Positions 1 through 10,094 of a DNA stretch of 64,000 bases are shown here, one piece after another; within the stretch, counting starts at the first letter, position 1, and every line of letters starts with the position of its first letter. Both the position numbers and the translations under genes were made by a program. The notes under the pieces were generated by a model. The model saw only the letters and a program-made list of their open reading frames with translations. It was not told where the DNA came from and searched no databases. Source of the stretch: Exserohilum rostratum (taxonomy: Eukaryota > Ascomycota > Dothideomycetes > Pleosporales > Pleosporaceae); NCBI GenBank assembly GCA_026367775.1, contig CP111156.1, positions 1,922,001 to 1,986,000 of the forward strand. The letters run 5' to 3'.

Positions 1-363
1 CTGCCAGGACATCTTGACTACCATAAGCTGCGGCAGCATCTTGAGTTGCTTTTTGCGGAGTGCCGATACGGCATTTGCTTTGATGTTGTGGTACATCACG
101 TCTCCTAGCTTCTTAAACTCGAGTAGAGGGAGCTGTTGCTGGAGTCGAGCGTTTCCAGTCATGGTCTTGAACGCAATATACATCGGAGCGCATCGTTCGG
201 ATAGCGACTCGTCGATTTCATTAGTAGGCTCGAAGGAAGTGGGAAGATCGCGTGGTAGGCACAGGTATGTTCCTGTGAAAGATGTGGCTGTGGAGAGTGT
301 CTTTACTACACAAAATAGGTGGCCTGGAGGTCGGGGTGGGGGATAGGGTTTTTGGTAAGACAT
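1..363 (-). CDS. partial hypothetical protein, 3' end beyond the left edge
   Basis: An open frame runs on the minus strand from an ATG at 363 to base 1 without a stop, giving 121 residues; the C-terminus lies outside the window. The protein begins MSYQKPYPPPRPPGHLF, so it has a proline-rich start, followed by a mixed, globular-looking stretch with LCLPRDLPTSFEP and, near the edge, a basic amphipathic segment (FKKLGDVMYHNIKANAVSALRKK is the region, cut here for length). There is no signal peptide or membrane segment. I do not recognise the family. The codon use and amino-acid balance look like coding sequence, whereas the overlapping frames on both strands are low-complexity. An exon boundary inside the segment cannot be excluded. 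Confidence 0.6.
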   Translation of the reverse strand, partial: MSYQKPYPPPRPPGHLFCVVKTLSTATSFTGTYLCLPRDLPTSFEPTNEIDESLSERCAPMYIAFKTMTGNARLQQQLPLLEFKKLGDVMYHNIKANAVSALRKKQLKMLPQLMVVKMSWQ

Positions 364-855
364 GTTTATGTTGATATTGCACTGTGTAGTGATGTTTAGT
401 TGAACAGAGGATCGGTTGAGCGACAGATGAGTGAGTGGGAATCGGTGGTGACTGCATTTGTAGGCTCGCGCTGAGAAGGTGCGATAACCGGGCGGTGGGT
501 ACACGCAGTGAGACTAGGTGAGGCGAGGTCATAGTCGCGGTGAATGACACAAGTACAAACTGTCTTGAGGTGATGTCGCTACCATATTGACCTGTCTGCG
601 TGAGGCAGAAACACAGGTTGAAATAGCTAGAGACAAATAACACAGACCTATCGAATGCTGATATGAAGGCTTTGGTCTAAATGTTTGAGCATATTTTATC
701 ACATTGGACTATCATCATGGACATGTTGGCATGTTTCAAACACCATGATATACAAGTAACTACACATACATCTCGCCTTTTCCCCATTCCCCATTGCAGT
801 CTGATGAGTGCTGCCTACATGATTTCCATCTCATGCTATACTCTTCCATTCGCTT
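364..855. other. intergenic region without recognised gene
   Basis: This is the spacer between the start of the left-edge gene and the stop of the GFA-domain gene, both on the minus strand. It should hold the promoter of the left-edge gene. Short frames here have no recognisable protein character. I see no RNA gene or repeat. Confidence 0.4.
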
Positions 856-1989
856 TCAAGCACTCTGCTGTTCCTTATCCGTCGAACCTAACTTTTTTTC
901 ATACTCCTTCGCCGCCTTTCCTATTCTCTCAAAGAGTCCCTGACGCCACCCCCCATCTCCATCCTCCCTGTACCCGACTCCCCGATTGAGTGACCATGCC
1001 ACTAGACTTTCTGCCCTTGCCCCTTCCTTCATCTCCAAAAGGCCTACCGCAACATCAATGATGCTAGGTCGGTTGCTGACGGCGTAGAAGACCGTTGCAG
1101 AGCAGGTCTGGCAAAAGTATCGTTGCACCTTAGCTGAAGATTTGTAATATGCCAACGAACCAATTCGCGGATCCTTCTTGTCAACTAGTGTAGCCAACTT
1201 GTACATGTCCTGAGGGAACCCTGTCTTCTCAACGTCCTCGGGAAATGAGAGATACTTCATCTCCACATACGTCCAGTAGAAGACATCAGTCCCGCCATGC
1301 AGCCTGCAGCTATCGCAACCACAGAGTTCGCCTCTGAGCTTCCTGGTGCTAGGATCCACATTCCAAGGTACGTCTTCAGCGCTCACGCTCTCATAATCAG
1401 CCCGGTGGAGCAAAAAGTGAACACCTTGGCATTTACACCGAATGTGTATAACATCGTCTCTTTCTGTAGTGGATTGCAGGTTATGACATTTGGCAAACCA
1501 GTCTTCTGGAACCTCTTTCGCATGCTCACCATGTCTTTCGCTCTTCAAACACTTCAATGCTGAACCGGAAGCATTGACATCTCTTAGCCACACACTTGCG
1601 CCTCCATCTAGCGTGTCATCTACAAAGCCCATCTCGGTCCACTTCACCACTTCCTGATCGGTTGGGAAGTTATCCAGTGCGCCCGTGCAAACGTCGAGAG
1701 GCTTGGTCTCGTCATTGAATGCACCGAACATCTGCGAAGAGCATGTCGGACAGAAAAAAATCTTGTATGCTGGACTGAAGTCAAATATCTTGAGGCCGGA
1801 GAGGTCAACAGTGGAGCGCGGCGAAGGCCAGACTGCTGATGACAGATGGAGAGAACCAGTGACATGCCGACAGGTATCGCAATGGCAAAAGTGTGCCTCA
1901 AGAGGAAGACTAGATTTGGGAATAGTGGCTGAGTAGACGTGGGATTTGCAGAGACAGGAGGCCTTAAGCGTAATTGTGTCGTCAGCCAT
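856..1989 (-). CDS. GFA/CENP-V-type zinc-binding protein with two tandem domains
   Basis: The single-exon gene encodes 377 residues with two copies of the glutathione-dependent formaldehyde-activating (GFA, CENP-V/GFA) fold. Domain 1 shows C12-x-C14, C35-x-C37-x2-C40 and C80-x2-C83. Domain 2 shows C185-x-C187, C223-x-C225-x2-C228 and C293-x2-C296. These are the zinc-ligand patterns of the family, and all are intact in both copies. Family members are small zinc proteins, some of which act on S-hydroxymethylglutathione; most fungal paralogues have no tested function. The open frame extends upstream to 2088, but only from a TTG. The ATG at 1989 (protein start MADDTITLKASCLC) is chosen because it is the first ATG and directly precedes domain 1. 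A TATA-like ATAAATA near 2110-2116 fits transcription starting between them. There is no signal peptide, so it is probably cytosolic. The substrate is unknown. Confidence 0.85.
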   Translation of the reverse strand: MADDTITLKASCLCKSHVYSATIPKSSLPLEAHFCHCDTCRHVTGSLHLSSAVWPSPRSTVDLSGLKIFDFSPAYKIFFCPTCSSQMFGAFNDETKPLDVCTGALDNFPTDQEVVKWTEMGFVDDTLDGGASVWLRDVNASGSALKCLKSERHGEHAKEVPEDWFAKCHNLQSTTERDDVIHIRCKCQGVHFLLHRADYESVSAEDVPWNVDPSTRKLRGELCGCDSCRLHGGTDVFYWTYVEMKYLSFPEDVEKTGFPQDMYKLATLVDKKDPRIGSLAYYKSSAKVQRYFCQTCSATVFYAVSNRPSIIDVAVGLLEMKEGARAESLVAWSLNRGVGYREDGDGGWRQGLFERIGKAAKEYEKKLGSTDKEQQSA

Positions 1990-2278
1990 TTCGCCGGTAG
2001 TTGTTTGTAAGTGCTTGATGGTAAAGCTTAGGGATTGAACAGGAGAATGGCAAACAATCGAGCCACAATTTGGACAAAATGACTGCAACCATCACAAAAA
2101 TTCCGCCTGCTATTTATCCTTCCATGGTAATGTGTGGTATGACGATAGGAGTGGAGAAGATTGGTAAGCGTGTTGCGGGGTTATCAAGTCGCGTCTCGTA
2201 CTTCGCGTCTGCACGCGAACACACAGAGTCATGTCATGAGATGATGTCGCAGTTAGATTTGTAAGCTGCATTGCAGTG

Positions 2279-3184
2279 CTACATTTTGACGACGCGCATG
2301 ACGTCGAACAATCCAACTCTTTGCTTTTCCGATAAGCCGTCCTTGAGCAAGCCTGTCGTTTGCTCGCCTTCTCTGCCACGTTGATTGCTGATCACCGTTG
2401 TCGCCCCTCTCTTGTACTCGCATGTTCGGCCTGTTGAACCTGATATCCACATTCTTATACTGCTGAAGTGTGGGCTGTCCAGTAAATTCATTCCATATGC
2501 CGATGCCCAAGGTGCATCCACTTGCCAGGGCTCAAGGCATCCACGCAGATCGGGTGTGAATGAGGTGACGACTATAAGTTGCCGTTCCTGCTTGGATCCC
2601 GAAGTAGCTGCCGGTGCCAATGTGCCTTCGCTCGCGTTTGGGTTCTTTATTTCTTCCACCAGCCACCTGAAGTCGCGTTTATGTTGCAAGTTGTGCCTCT
2701 CGACACTCCAGTCTTGGATGCCGTTTTCCTCGTCAAACTCTGGCATCTTGCGCAGCACAGCAGCTGCGTCCGAATCTGGTATGTGGCTCCATAATGTGCA
2801 GCCCAGAAGTGTGATGTTTGTTCCGGGGACGTCGCTTCTCGTCTCGTAGAGCACCTCTAACTTGCCTCTTGTTGCTGGCTCTTTTTCTAGTTTGTGGGCG
2901 AGTTGCAACCCGTCCATCCATGCAAGCCCATGGAACTCGAGTGTGCCGAGAACAAGAAAGACTTTTTCGTGAAGATTACACCGCCGAATGAGGAACGCAA
3001 GATATTGTTCGTAGTCGATAAGGCGTCCAATGTTTCCGGCGAGAATTAAAAATGGGGCTGAAACTGGTATGTGAAAACTGAGGTATTGCGATTCGTAGTC
3101 CAAATGGAGATCAGAAAGGACCTGGAAAGAAGTCTTTGGCCCTGAGAATAGGCCTGAAATGCGGCGTATCTTGGAGATTTGCAT
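2279..3184 (-). CDS. calcineurin-like metallophosphoesterase homologue lacking most metal ligands
   Basis: The intact 301-residue frame matches the fungal calcineurin-like phosphoesterase family along its length. The start is FQVLSDLHLDYE, and the C-terminal block CEYKRGATTVISNQRG is family-typical. Motif I (D25-x-H27) is present. The other metal motifs are not: the usual GD is GN (N51), GNHE is GTLE (T81, L82), the THH motif is TSF (S208, F209), and the final GHTH is GSTG (S250, G252). An enzyme needs these residues to hold its two metal ions, so this protein is probably catalytically dead although the frame is open from ATG to TAG. It lies between the GFA gene and a long spacer, on the same strand as its left neighbour. 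An upstream coding exon cannot be excluded. The alternative is a recent pseudogene still without stops, but the losses are not RIP-type. Confidence 0.8.
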   Translation of the reverse strand: MQISKIRRISGLFSGPKTSFQVLSDLHLDYESQYLSFHIPVSAPFLILAGNIGRLIDYEQYLAFLIRRCNLHEKVFLVLGTLEFHGLAWMDGLQLAHKLEKEPATRGKLEVLYETRSDVPGTNITLLGCTLWSHIPDSDAAAVLRKMPEFDEENGIQDWSVERHNLQHKRDFRWLVEEIKNPNASEGTLAPAATSGSKQERQLIVVTSFTPDLRGCLEPWQVDAPWASAYGMNLLDSPHFSSIRMWISGSTGRTCEYKRGATTVISNQRGREGEQTTGLLKDGLSEKQRVGLFDVMRVVKM

Positions 3185-5629
3185 TGTAGTATCGCTGTTG
3201 AAGGCTAATTGCCTTGCCAGGAACCGCAGCCAGGACGCCTAATATGGTGTGAAAATCGTCGCAAACCGCGCCGCGGACCGTGCAAAGATTACAATGGATA
3301 TAGCAAATCTGGCGTGTGGGTAATTGGAAATCGCGGAGTGAGCTGACATGAGAAAGATATAGGAAATATGGCACACATCAGCAGGATCAAAAGGCTCCGT
3401 CTTAGGCGCAGTAGCTGAACACAGCCCAGCCCGAGAAGTCTGACATTGCAGCGTTGCGGTCTGCCGCATTTCCTAGCATATCACAGTGCAGAGGGATACA
3501 CCGCATCTCCACAGCCCTCTCTTGACGCCCAAATTTGTCTGAAATTAGGTGCGGACTTTCCGTTGAACCACATGGTTGATGTTATGAGGCGGTGGCTGTG
3601 AAGGAAGAAGGTGTTCGAGCGAGACACAATTAGACCACGCCTAGGCTGCCTTGGGATGGTGGCCTTTGTCAGCCCCACGTCCCCCGCCCACCTACTTTCC
3701 AGCTCCGCCTCTTGCGATTGCGGTGTCATATTTTATTACCCACTCATAGGTAAGGGTTTGCCCACTGTGTGCTCGTCCCCGTTAACCTCTCGTCCTGACT
3801 CTTGCTGCCCATTTCTCTCTATCGCTTATTTCTTCGCTCTGTCACGTGGATGGTGAACAGCTGGCGACCAAAACATCGTCCGCATATCTTCTACAACACT
3901 GATTATATCAGAAAGTCTCAGGGGATCGACACAATCTCGATTTCGCCTCTCGGTTCGCGTATTGTGAGTATTTCCGATGCGTGGTTCTGACAGGGCGAGC
4001 CCGCTGTGGTAGCAGCCTTGCATCACTATCAAATATCATTAGCTGTAGGATACTCACGAACAAGTTATGATTTACGAAAATATTAAGAATTGCAACTCCG
4101 AATGGGGTGCCGTAAGGTCCGACTGCAAGTTCAGCTATGAGCTAACTGCACGGGGCTTTGGCTCAATACCCGCTGCATCGATCCCTCCATTTAGCCCACC
4201 TTCTCGCATGTACCCAAAGAGAATGGTACCGCCTGCACGACTTTATGGCCCCCGCAAATCCTTTTGTTGAGCCTGCCAAGCCACCTAGAAGCGTCTTCGC
4301 TGTCTCTCCATCCTGCCAACCATCATTGTGTCAAGCCTGAACCCAGAAAAATATCACCGACGCCACTCGAAAGACCGAGCAGTTCAAGCGCGCAGACAGT
4401 GTCATGGAAAAACAGTACCCGCCAGCCATCTTGGCTTGACAACTTCATCGAGCGCTATACGTTATCCGGCTAAATATGCATCGCCATTCCCCGTCCCCTG
4501 CCATGCAGCTTACCGGTTGGTTGCAAGGATCTTCACGATACCTGCGGTTCACGATCCTCCAAACAAGCGTCTTCTCGATACCTCGGCTTCTTCAATCCAA
4601 CCATATGTTCCATTCTGCCACCAAAAATCAACATCTCCCTCAGGAAAACTCTCCATGGATCGAGAAAAATCGCTTTGATTGTGAGGCTGAAATGCCAATG
4701 CATCAGTGTCACACCATGGACGGGTCGAGATTACACTTACACGATCCAGTAACCTTGGATCTGGAACCGATTAACCTGGAAAGCCTAAGAATAGGCTTGC
4801 AGTATCTGCACGAAGAATTGTCCCGGTTTCACGTTCAATATATCAGTACATCCGTTCAAGACGCTCTATCGGTTCATCTGGCCGTCGGGACAAAGCCTTT
4901 GAGGAAGGTTGTACTCAGCCTTGCTAGAACTGACTTCTAGAACAATGGCTAAGCAATCCTTTGGTATGTCCTAACATCAAAAAGGTAACGGGTTCAGCCC
5001 ACAAGCATGGGAATAGTGGTGGGAAGAGGAGCTGAAAGATCTCTGCAATCTCACCATTCCGAAGATAGCTTCGAAGCTGAGCCTAGCTCCAAGCACTAAA
5101 GACCCTGTGTAATATACTCCGCATATTACCACAGCTTACTAGTTCTAGTTTTGCCTCCCGTCTGTGGACCCACAATCCAGGTACAGCTTACTGCTTCCCT
5201 GTTTCAACCAATGATTGAGACTTCACGGTATTGCGGGACTGTCAGCTATTATTAGCCTAGGAAGGACAAATTCCCTTGACGATGTGCCAGGATTTATCGT
5301 AAGGTAGAGTACAGCCAGAACCGATAGAGCAACGCCACGCTCGCCGTCTGGCATTCCATTAGACCAAATCCAGGGTACAGCATCTTCGTATTCATCTACT
5401 CCAAGAGCCTAGATCTCAAGCTGAGTTGAGCAATGCAAGCCTGGCTTAGATTGCCTAGCAAATCATCTTAGGTTTTGGACTGTGTGCTGTTGTTTCTTTT
5501 GAGCCATTTACCCAGATTGTTACAGGTTACGGTCATATAAAGCTATTGTGGACGCGAGACTACTTTGAATGAAACTTGTCTCTACACTTTACACTTTTCC
5601 ATTCTTGAGTCTTAATCCGATACGCTACA
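3185..5629. other. long intergenic region; one doubtful small frame at 4476-4940
   Basis: This 2.4-kb region separates the phosphoesterase homologue from the peroxidase. The best frame is a 154-codon ATG frame on the plus strand at 4476-4940. Its second half reads like protein (LDLEPINLESLRIGLQYLHE), but I recognise no family, and the first half looks non-coding. It may be a gene remnant, a lineage-specific gene or chance. The last 500 bases should hold the peroxidase promoter. No RNA gene or transposon end is evident. Confidence 0.3.
5534..5542 (+). promoter_or_regulatory. TATA-like box upstream of the peroxidase
   Basis: The sequence CATATAAAG lies about 90 bases upstream of the peroxidase ATG, a usual spacing for a fungal TATA element followed by a short CT-rich leader, which is present at 5575-5620. 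The call rests on sequence and position only. Confidence 0.4.
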
Positions 5630-6896
5630 ATGAAGGCTCTCTCTTACTTTAGCTATGCTCTCCTGGCATACGTTCCTCTGAGTGCCGCTCACCCTGGCAT
5701 GGGTGACACCATGACAGAGATGCGCTACCTGGCCGCCCGTGAGAAGCGTCAGGCATCCAAGGAACTCATTGGAGATCTCAAGACCCTTTCGGACTCTAAA
5801 CTTACCGCTATCGGCAAGGACATCAAAGCCATTATCCTGGATCAAAAGAACGCTGAGTCTGCTACCATGGACAGCTCGATTCCCGTTGGTAATATTGGAA
5901 GTGCAGCCTGCAAAGCTGACCTCTGTTGCCACTGGAAATGGCTCGCGTATGAGATGACAGCCAAATTCAACGGTACCTCTGGTCGTTGTAGCAAGTTTGC
6001 CCGTCAAGCCGTGCGTCTGGGCTTCCATGATGCAGGTGTTTGGTCCAAGAGCTCAGGTTACGGTGGTGCAGACGGCAGCATCCTTCTTAGCGACGAAATG
6101 AGTCGAGCGGACAACAACGGTCTTGCCGCCATTGCTGAACAGACCAAAAAGTGGTACAACAAATACAACCAGTACGGTATGAGCATGGCAGACATTATTC
6201 AATTCGGTGCCAACGTTGCGACTGTTGTGTGCCCGCTCGGCCCCCGAATCCGCACCTTTGTTGGCCGTAAAGACAATAGCAAAGCAGGACCTACTGGACT
6301 GCTTCCTGGCGAAAAAGACTCGGCAGATAAGCTTATTAAGATGTTCCAAGACAAAACCATTGACGCTCATGATCTGGTGGCTCTTGTGGGCGCACATACT
6401 ACATCGCAACAGCACTTTGTTGACACCAGTCGTGATGGCGACCCACAAGACTCCACACCAGGAGTATGGGACATGGCGTTTTATCCTCAGACTACGAACA
6501 ACCCTCCACCCCGCGTTATCAAGTTTCAGAGCGACATCAACCTGAGCAAGGATTCAAGGACGAGCGGGTCCTGGGCACAGTTTAGTGACAGAGCTACTGC
6601 GCAGGGAAGATGGAATGCAGTATGTATTTTCTACCTGGTATCTTGGAAACTGCTACTAACACGATGCAAAGGACTACGCCAAAGCTTACACTCGGCTATC
6701 TCTGCTCGGTGTTAACAATATTAATGACCTCAAGGAGTGCACCCAGGTCCTACCTGCTGAACGCAAGACTTTTGTTAGCGAAGACCAGGTTCTGCTTGAT
6801 AGGTGGCTTCAGGGAGAATTTGACCAGCTTAATAATCTGGTGGACGATGCTATTCAGCTGACCGGCGTTATATCGACGAGAGATGAGAAGAAATAG
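5630..6896 (+). CDS. secreted class II-type heme peroxidase (ligninase family), two exons
   Basis: Exon 1 is 5630-6619 and exon 2 is 6672-6896, with a 52-nt intron (GTATGT...AAAG, phase 0). The spliced protein has 404 residues. Without splicing the frame runs into unrelated residues and ends at 6715. An N-terminal signal peptide (MKALSYFSYALLAYVPLSAAH) implies secretion. The distal heme site is AVRLGFHDAG with Arg129 and His133, Asp134 is the expected calcium ligand, and GGADGSILLSDE continues the calcium site. The proximal heme ligand is His256 in LVALVGAHTTSQQ. The cysteines (C94, C99/C100, C120, C201 and one in exon 2) fit the family's disulfides. Family members oxidise phenols or other donors with hydrogen peroxide. 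The exact class, and whether it is Mn-dependent, cannot be told by eye. The neighbouring DNA on both sides is gene-poor. Confidence 0.9.
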
Positions 6897-9800
6897 GCTG
6901 GTCTCATGGCAGTGTTTGCACTGTGCTGTTCGTCATGGCAATGACTCTCTGTAGAATGAATGCAACTTTAGTCCCAGACTCAGTGCCTTTTTTTATTCCA
7001 CACCACCTTTTTTGCAGTGAGTTCCATATGCTTTTGTTTTAACATCTGATAACGTGCTAAGAAAGGTGCGATATCCTCAGGTTCGTCATGGGAGGCAAGA
7101 CCATTCTAAAAGCCACGATTCTTTTCAACTGTACGTCAGCACTGTTTCTGATAGTACTTTGACTCTCCTATTGCATCAAAGAGTCTGTCTATCATACTGC
7201 TATACCTGATTTGAGATAAGAAAACCACAGTGGTGAAACCTTTACTGTCAGATTGCCACAGATCTCAGTCACAACAGGATGATTTTACTATCAGGCTTCA
7301 CAAATATCCATGTCTCCAAAATTGCTAAATTAATTTCTATTACTTATCAACTAACTGACTTACCTAACCTGTTCTGGTAATAAAAGTCAAGAGATTAGTA
7401 ACCTTCGTTTCCTAGTGGAAGCTTCTAAGAGTCTGCGTATAGTTCTTGGATCTAAACATAGTGGGTAGTTCAAGTATCCAAGTATGTTTATTTGTATTTA
7501 GTAAATAGGATTTCGGCTGTGTGTTACTTTAGGGACCTTTGATTTACTAAAACTGTTATCATATCATTGCATAATGCCACTAGTTCAGAATAGGAAAAAT
7601 ACCATTAGTCTGCTATGAAATTGCAACATTCATTATGTATATAACCGCCTACATATTGTGTATAGGGTACGGGCAAAAGTACCCAAAGATATCATTTATC
7701 ATGTACTCTATATAGTGTTGTGAGATACGCTGCAATTGTGCGTTGAAATCACGGGATCCAGAAATATTATAAAGTTGCAAATACATAGCCTAGAAAACGG
7801 CATCTAAGCATTGTACATAGTAGAATTACCAATCATCAAATTAAGTGTTCTCTATTTCCATCTATGAGTTTTGGTATTGAATATTTGAGAAAGAACTCAT
7901 TGAATCAAAGAGAGCAATATACAAGAGTCACTCAGTTTGGTCGAGGTGTTGGCTTTGGTATATAGGCTTCTGGCACTGGAGTATTGAGACGTGCTAATCT
8001 CGGACCACACCAGCAATCGCAACGTTTCTCTGGTGTCGCCCATGAGGTTAAACCTCTTCCCAGATAGGAATTGCCTTTAGGGCACTAATTTATGTTAGTT
8101 CTCTTGCAATATAGTATATGCACTCAAATCATACACAGGCCACGCAAGCTCCCCGACATTCTAGGGTATCTTCCTTATTGCAATTTCCAGATGACTAATA
8201 TGTTAGTAAACGGCCCAATAGAGAGATTGATATACATACCCCCCACTCAGCTGGAGCATCCTCACAGCGTACGTAGCCTATCTCAGCGGACGTAGAGCCT
8301 ATAAAAAGCAAGGTAAAAACAACCGAAGCGAGATGATTGAAGTGCATTTTCGTATGCTTGGGGACCTGAACAAAGACAATGTAAGATTTCCAAGAACTCG
8401 AGATGATGATTCTGATGACTTGGGTAATGTTAATTCTGAAACAGCAGTGTAAGACCTGAGTGCTATTTATCAGTGAGATTGTAAAAGCCCGTCATAGTCT
8501 GCGCCATTTAGGAGATTTGAAAGAAGTCTGTGCAGTCAACCAAGCACACTGTCTCACTACAACTACATTGAACTCACACCTTCATTGGTTCTTCTTACCT
8601 TCCTACATTTCTCATTTCGAAGAGTCCGAAGTCAAGCTATCGTATAGTATGGTGAGAACTAGGTTAGTTTTTGCTCCACTCCGTAAGCGCTAACCATGCG
8701 CTAGCTGACTCTTCAGGCTATTCCAAGACTATTGGTGTTGCCGAAAAGTCGGTCATTGTTCAGAACGCGTATCGCTTGTACAAGACACGACCACAGCTCC
8801 GCCGAAAACACCGAGTCAATACCGCGAAACCCCTGTCAGCTATCGCCAAGATAGGTTCCAAGAAACTTGACATACCTCAGATCGCTCACACAGTCGACCA
8901 AGATCTTTTTAACAATTGGGAATATAATGAGGGGTGGGCTTTGGTACGTTTTCATGTTAATGCGTTTAATAGACAGTCGAGCTCTACTCATCTCAGGAAC
9001 AGCTTCAAACATGACAACCAGCATACCCGGAGACAAGTAAGGCATGCAAAATAAGCGATGTATGCTATCAGTCTCGAGAATGACAACCATTGACACACTG
9101 GCGGTGAGCATCGCCTTGCAGCTATAAACTGGCCGAGCGTGGTGCCAAGGGGCTCAATACTTCAATAGATTTCATATTTCCTTCACATAGAATTGTATCA
9201 TGATCAACGATGACCGCCAACGTCTTTGACTTTGAACCAGTCGAACATTCCGGCCATTAATCAACTAGCGCCTACCAGCAACGCCCTATATCGCCTTGTT
9301 TCATCAACCTAGTTGCCTACGATGTCTTAAGGCAGGTTATAAAATCTATTGCTTGCCTCTTTCTAATAAATTAGAGACATTGGTGTACGCGGCAGGACAA
9401 TGTGGGGAGGCTGCTGACACACGAGAACTAGAACGACAGAGTAGTAGTGATAAGACCGACATACAGGCCGGGTGTCAGCTAATGGCCCGTTCATCTTGAG
9501 AAGTGTGTATACTTAGGCAGTATGAACTCCAATCCAGGTTTAAGGCATCTTTCAAGAACCATATTTGGAAGAACGAGCAGCTATATGTCTTTTCTCGAAG
9601 CTTGCTGCAGTGGCACGCAGTGAATAAGACGTATGCATTTAATACTTGGTTTCGGATCTTGCAATGAAGTCTTTTAGTGGCAAGTTCCCTCTCATGGCTG
9701 ACAGGTTTCAAGTAGATACTGAATCCTGGCAAGACCGAGCGAAATTACATTAAGCTAGATAGCGCTGCGTTTTCTGTGCAATCACGAAATGGATGTTTTG

Positions 9801-10094
9801 CCATGTTACTGGTCTCGACTTCTCATATTCAAAAAGAGTTTCAGATTCAAAAATCAAGAACCCATGGTTTCTGGCAAATGGCAAATGGCGCTGACAGGCC
9901 CTGAGAAAACACACAGAAGACCTCTTGTAGGCATCTGGTATATTGGACGCCAAACTTAAGAGAGACACTGCGGGTCCAAAGAATGGTAAACAGACATAAA
10001 GCCAAAACTCTAAAGCTAGGAGTCCTAGAAGAACAGAATTGGATATTCTCTATATTGAATTTAAAAACATCAAGACACTCAATGTAGATCAAAA
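6897..10094. other. gene-poor region with one doubtful small spliced gene near 8649-9014
   Basis: After the peroxidase stop there are 3.2 kb of AT-leaning sequence. The only candidate is on the plus strand: an ATG at 8649, splice-like signals (a CTAAC branch motif near 8690 and CTTCAG at 8715), an open stretch to about 8943 and a possible second intron starting GTACGT at 8944. No family is recognised and two different splicings are possible, so I do not call a gene. No tRNA, transposon ends or long repeats were seen. The 3' side is the downstream flank of the transporter. Confidence 0.35.

Noticed and set aside
1990..2088. N-terminal extension of the GFA-domain protein containing CPNCGSIVC
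   Set aside because: It can only start at a TTG; the ATG at 1989 immediately precedes the first domain and a TATA-like site lies just upstream of the extension. The CPNCG resemblance to a zinc motif is probably chance.
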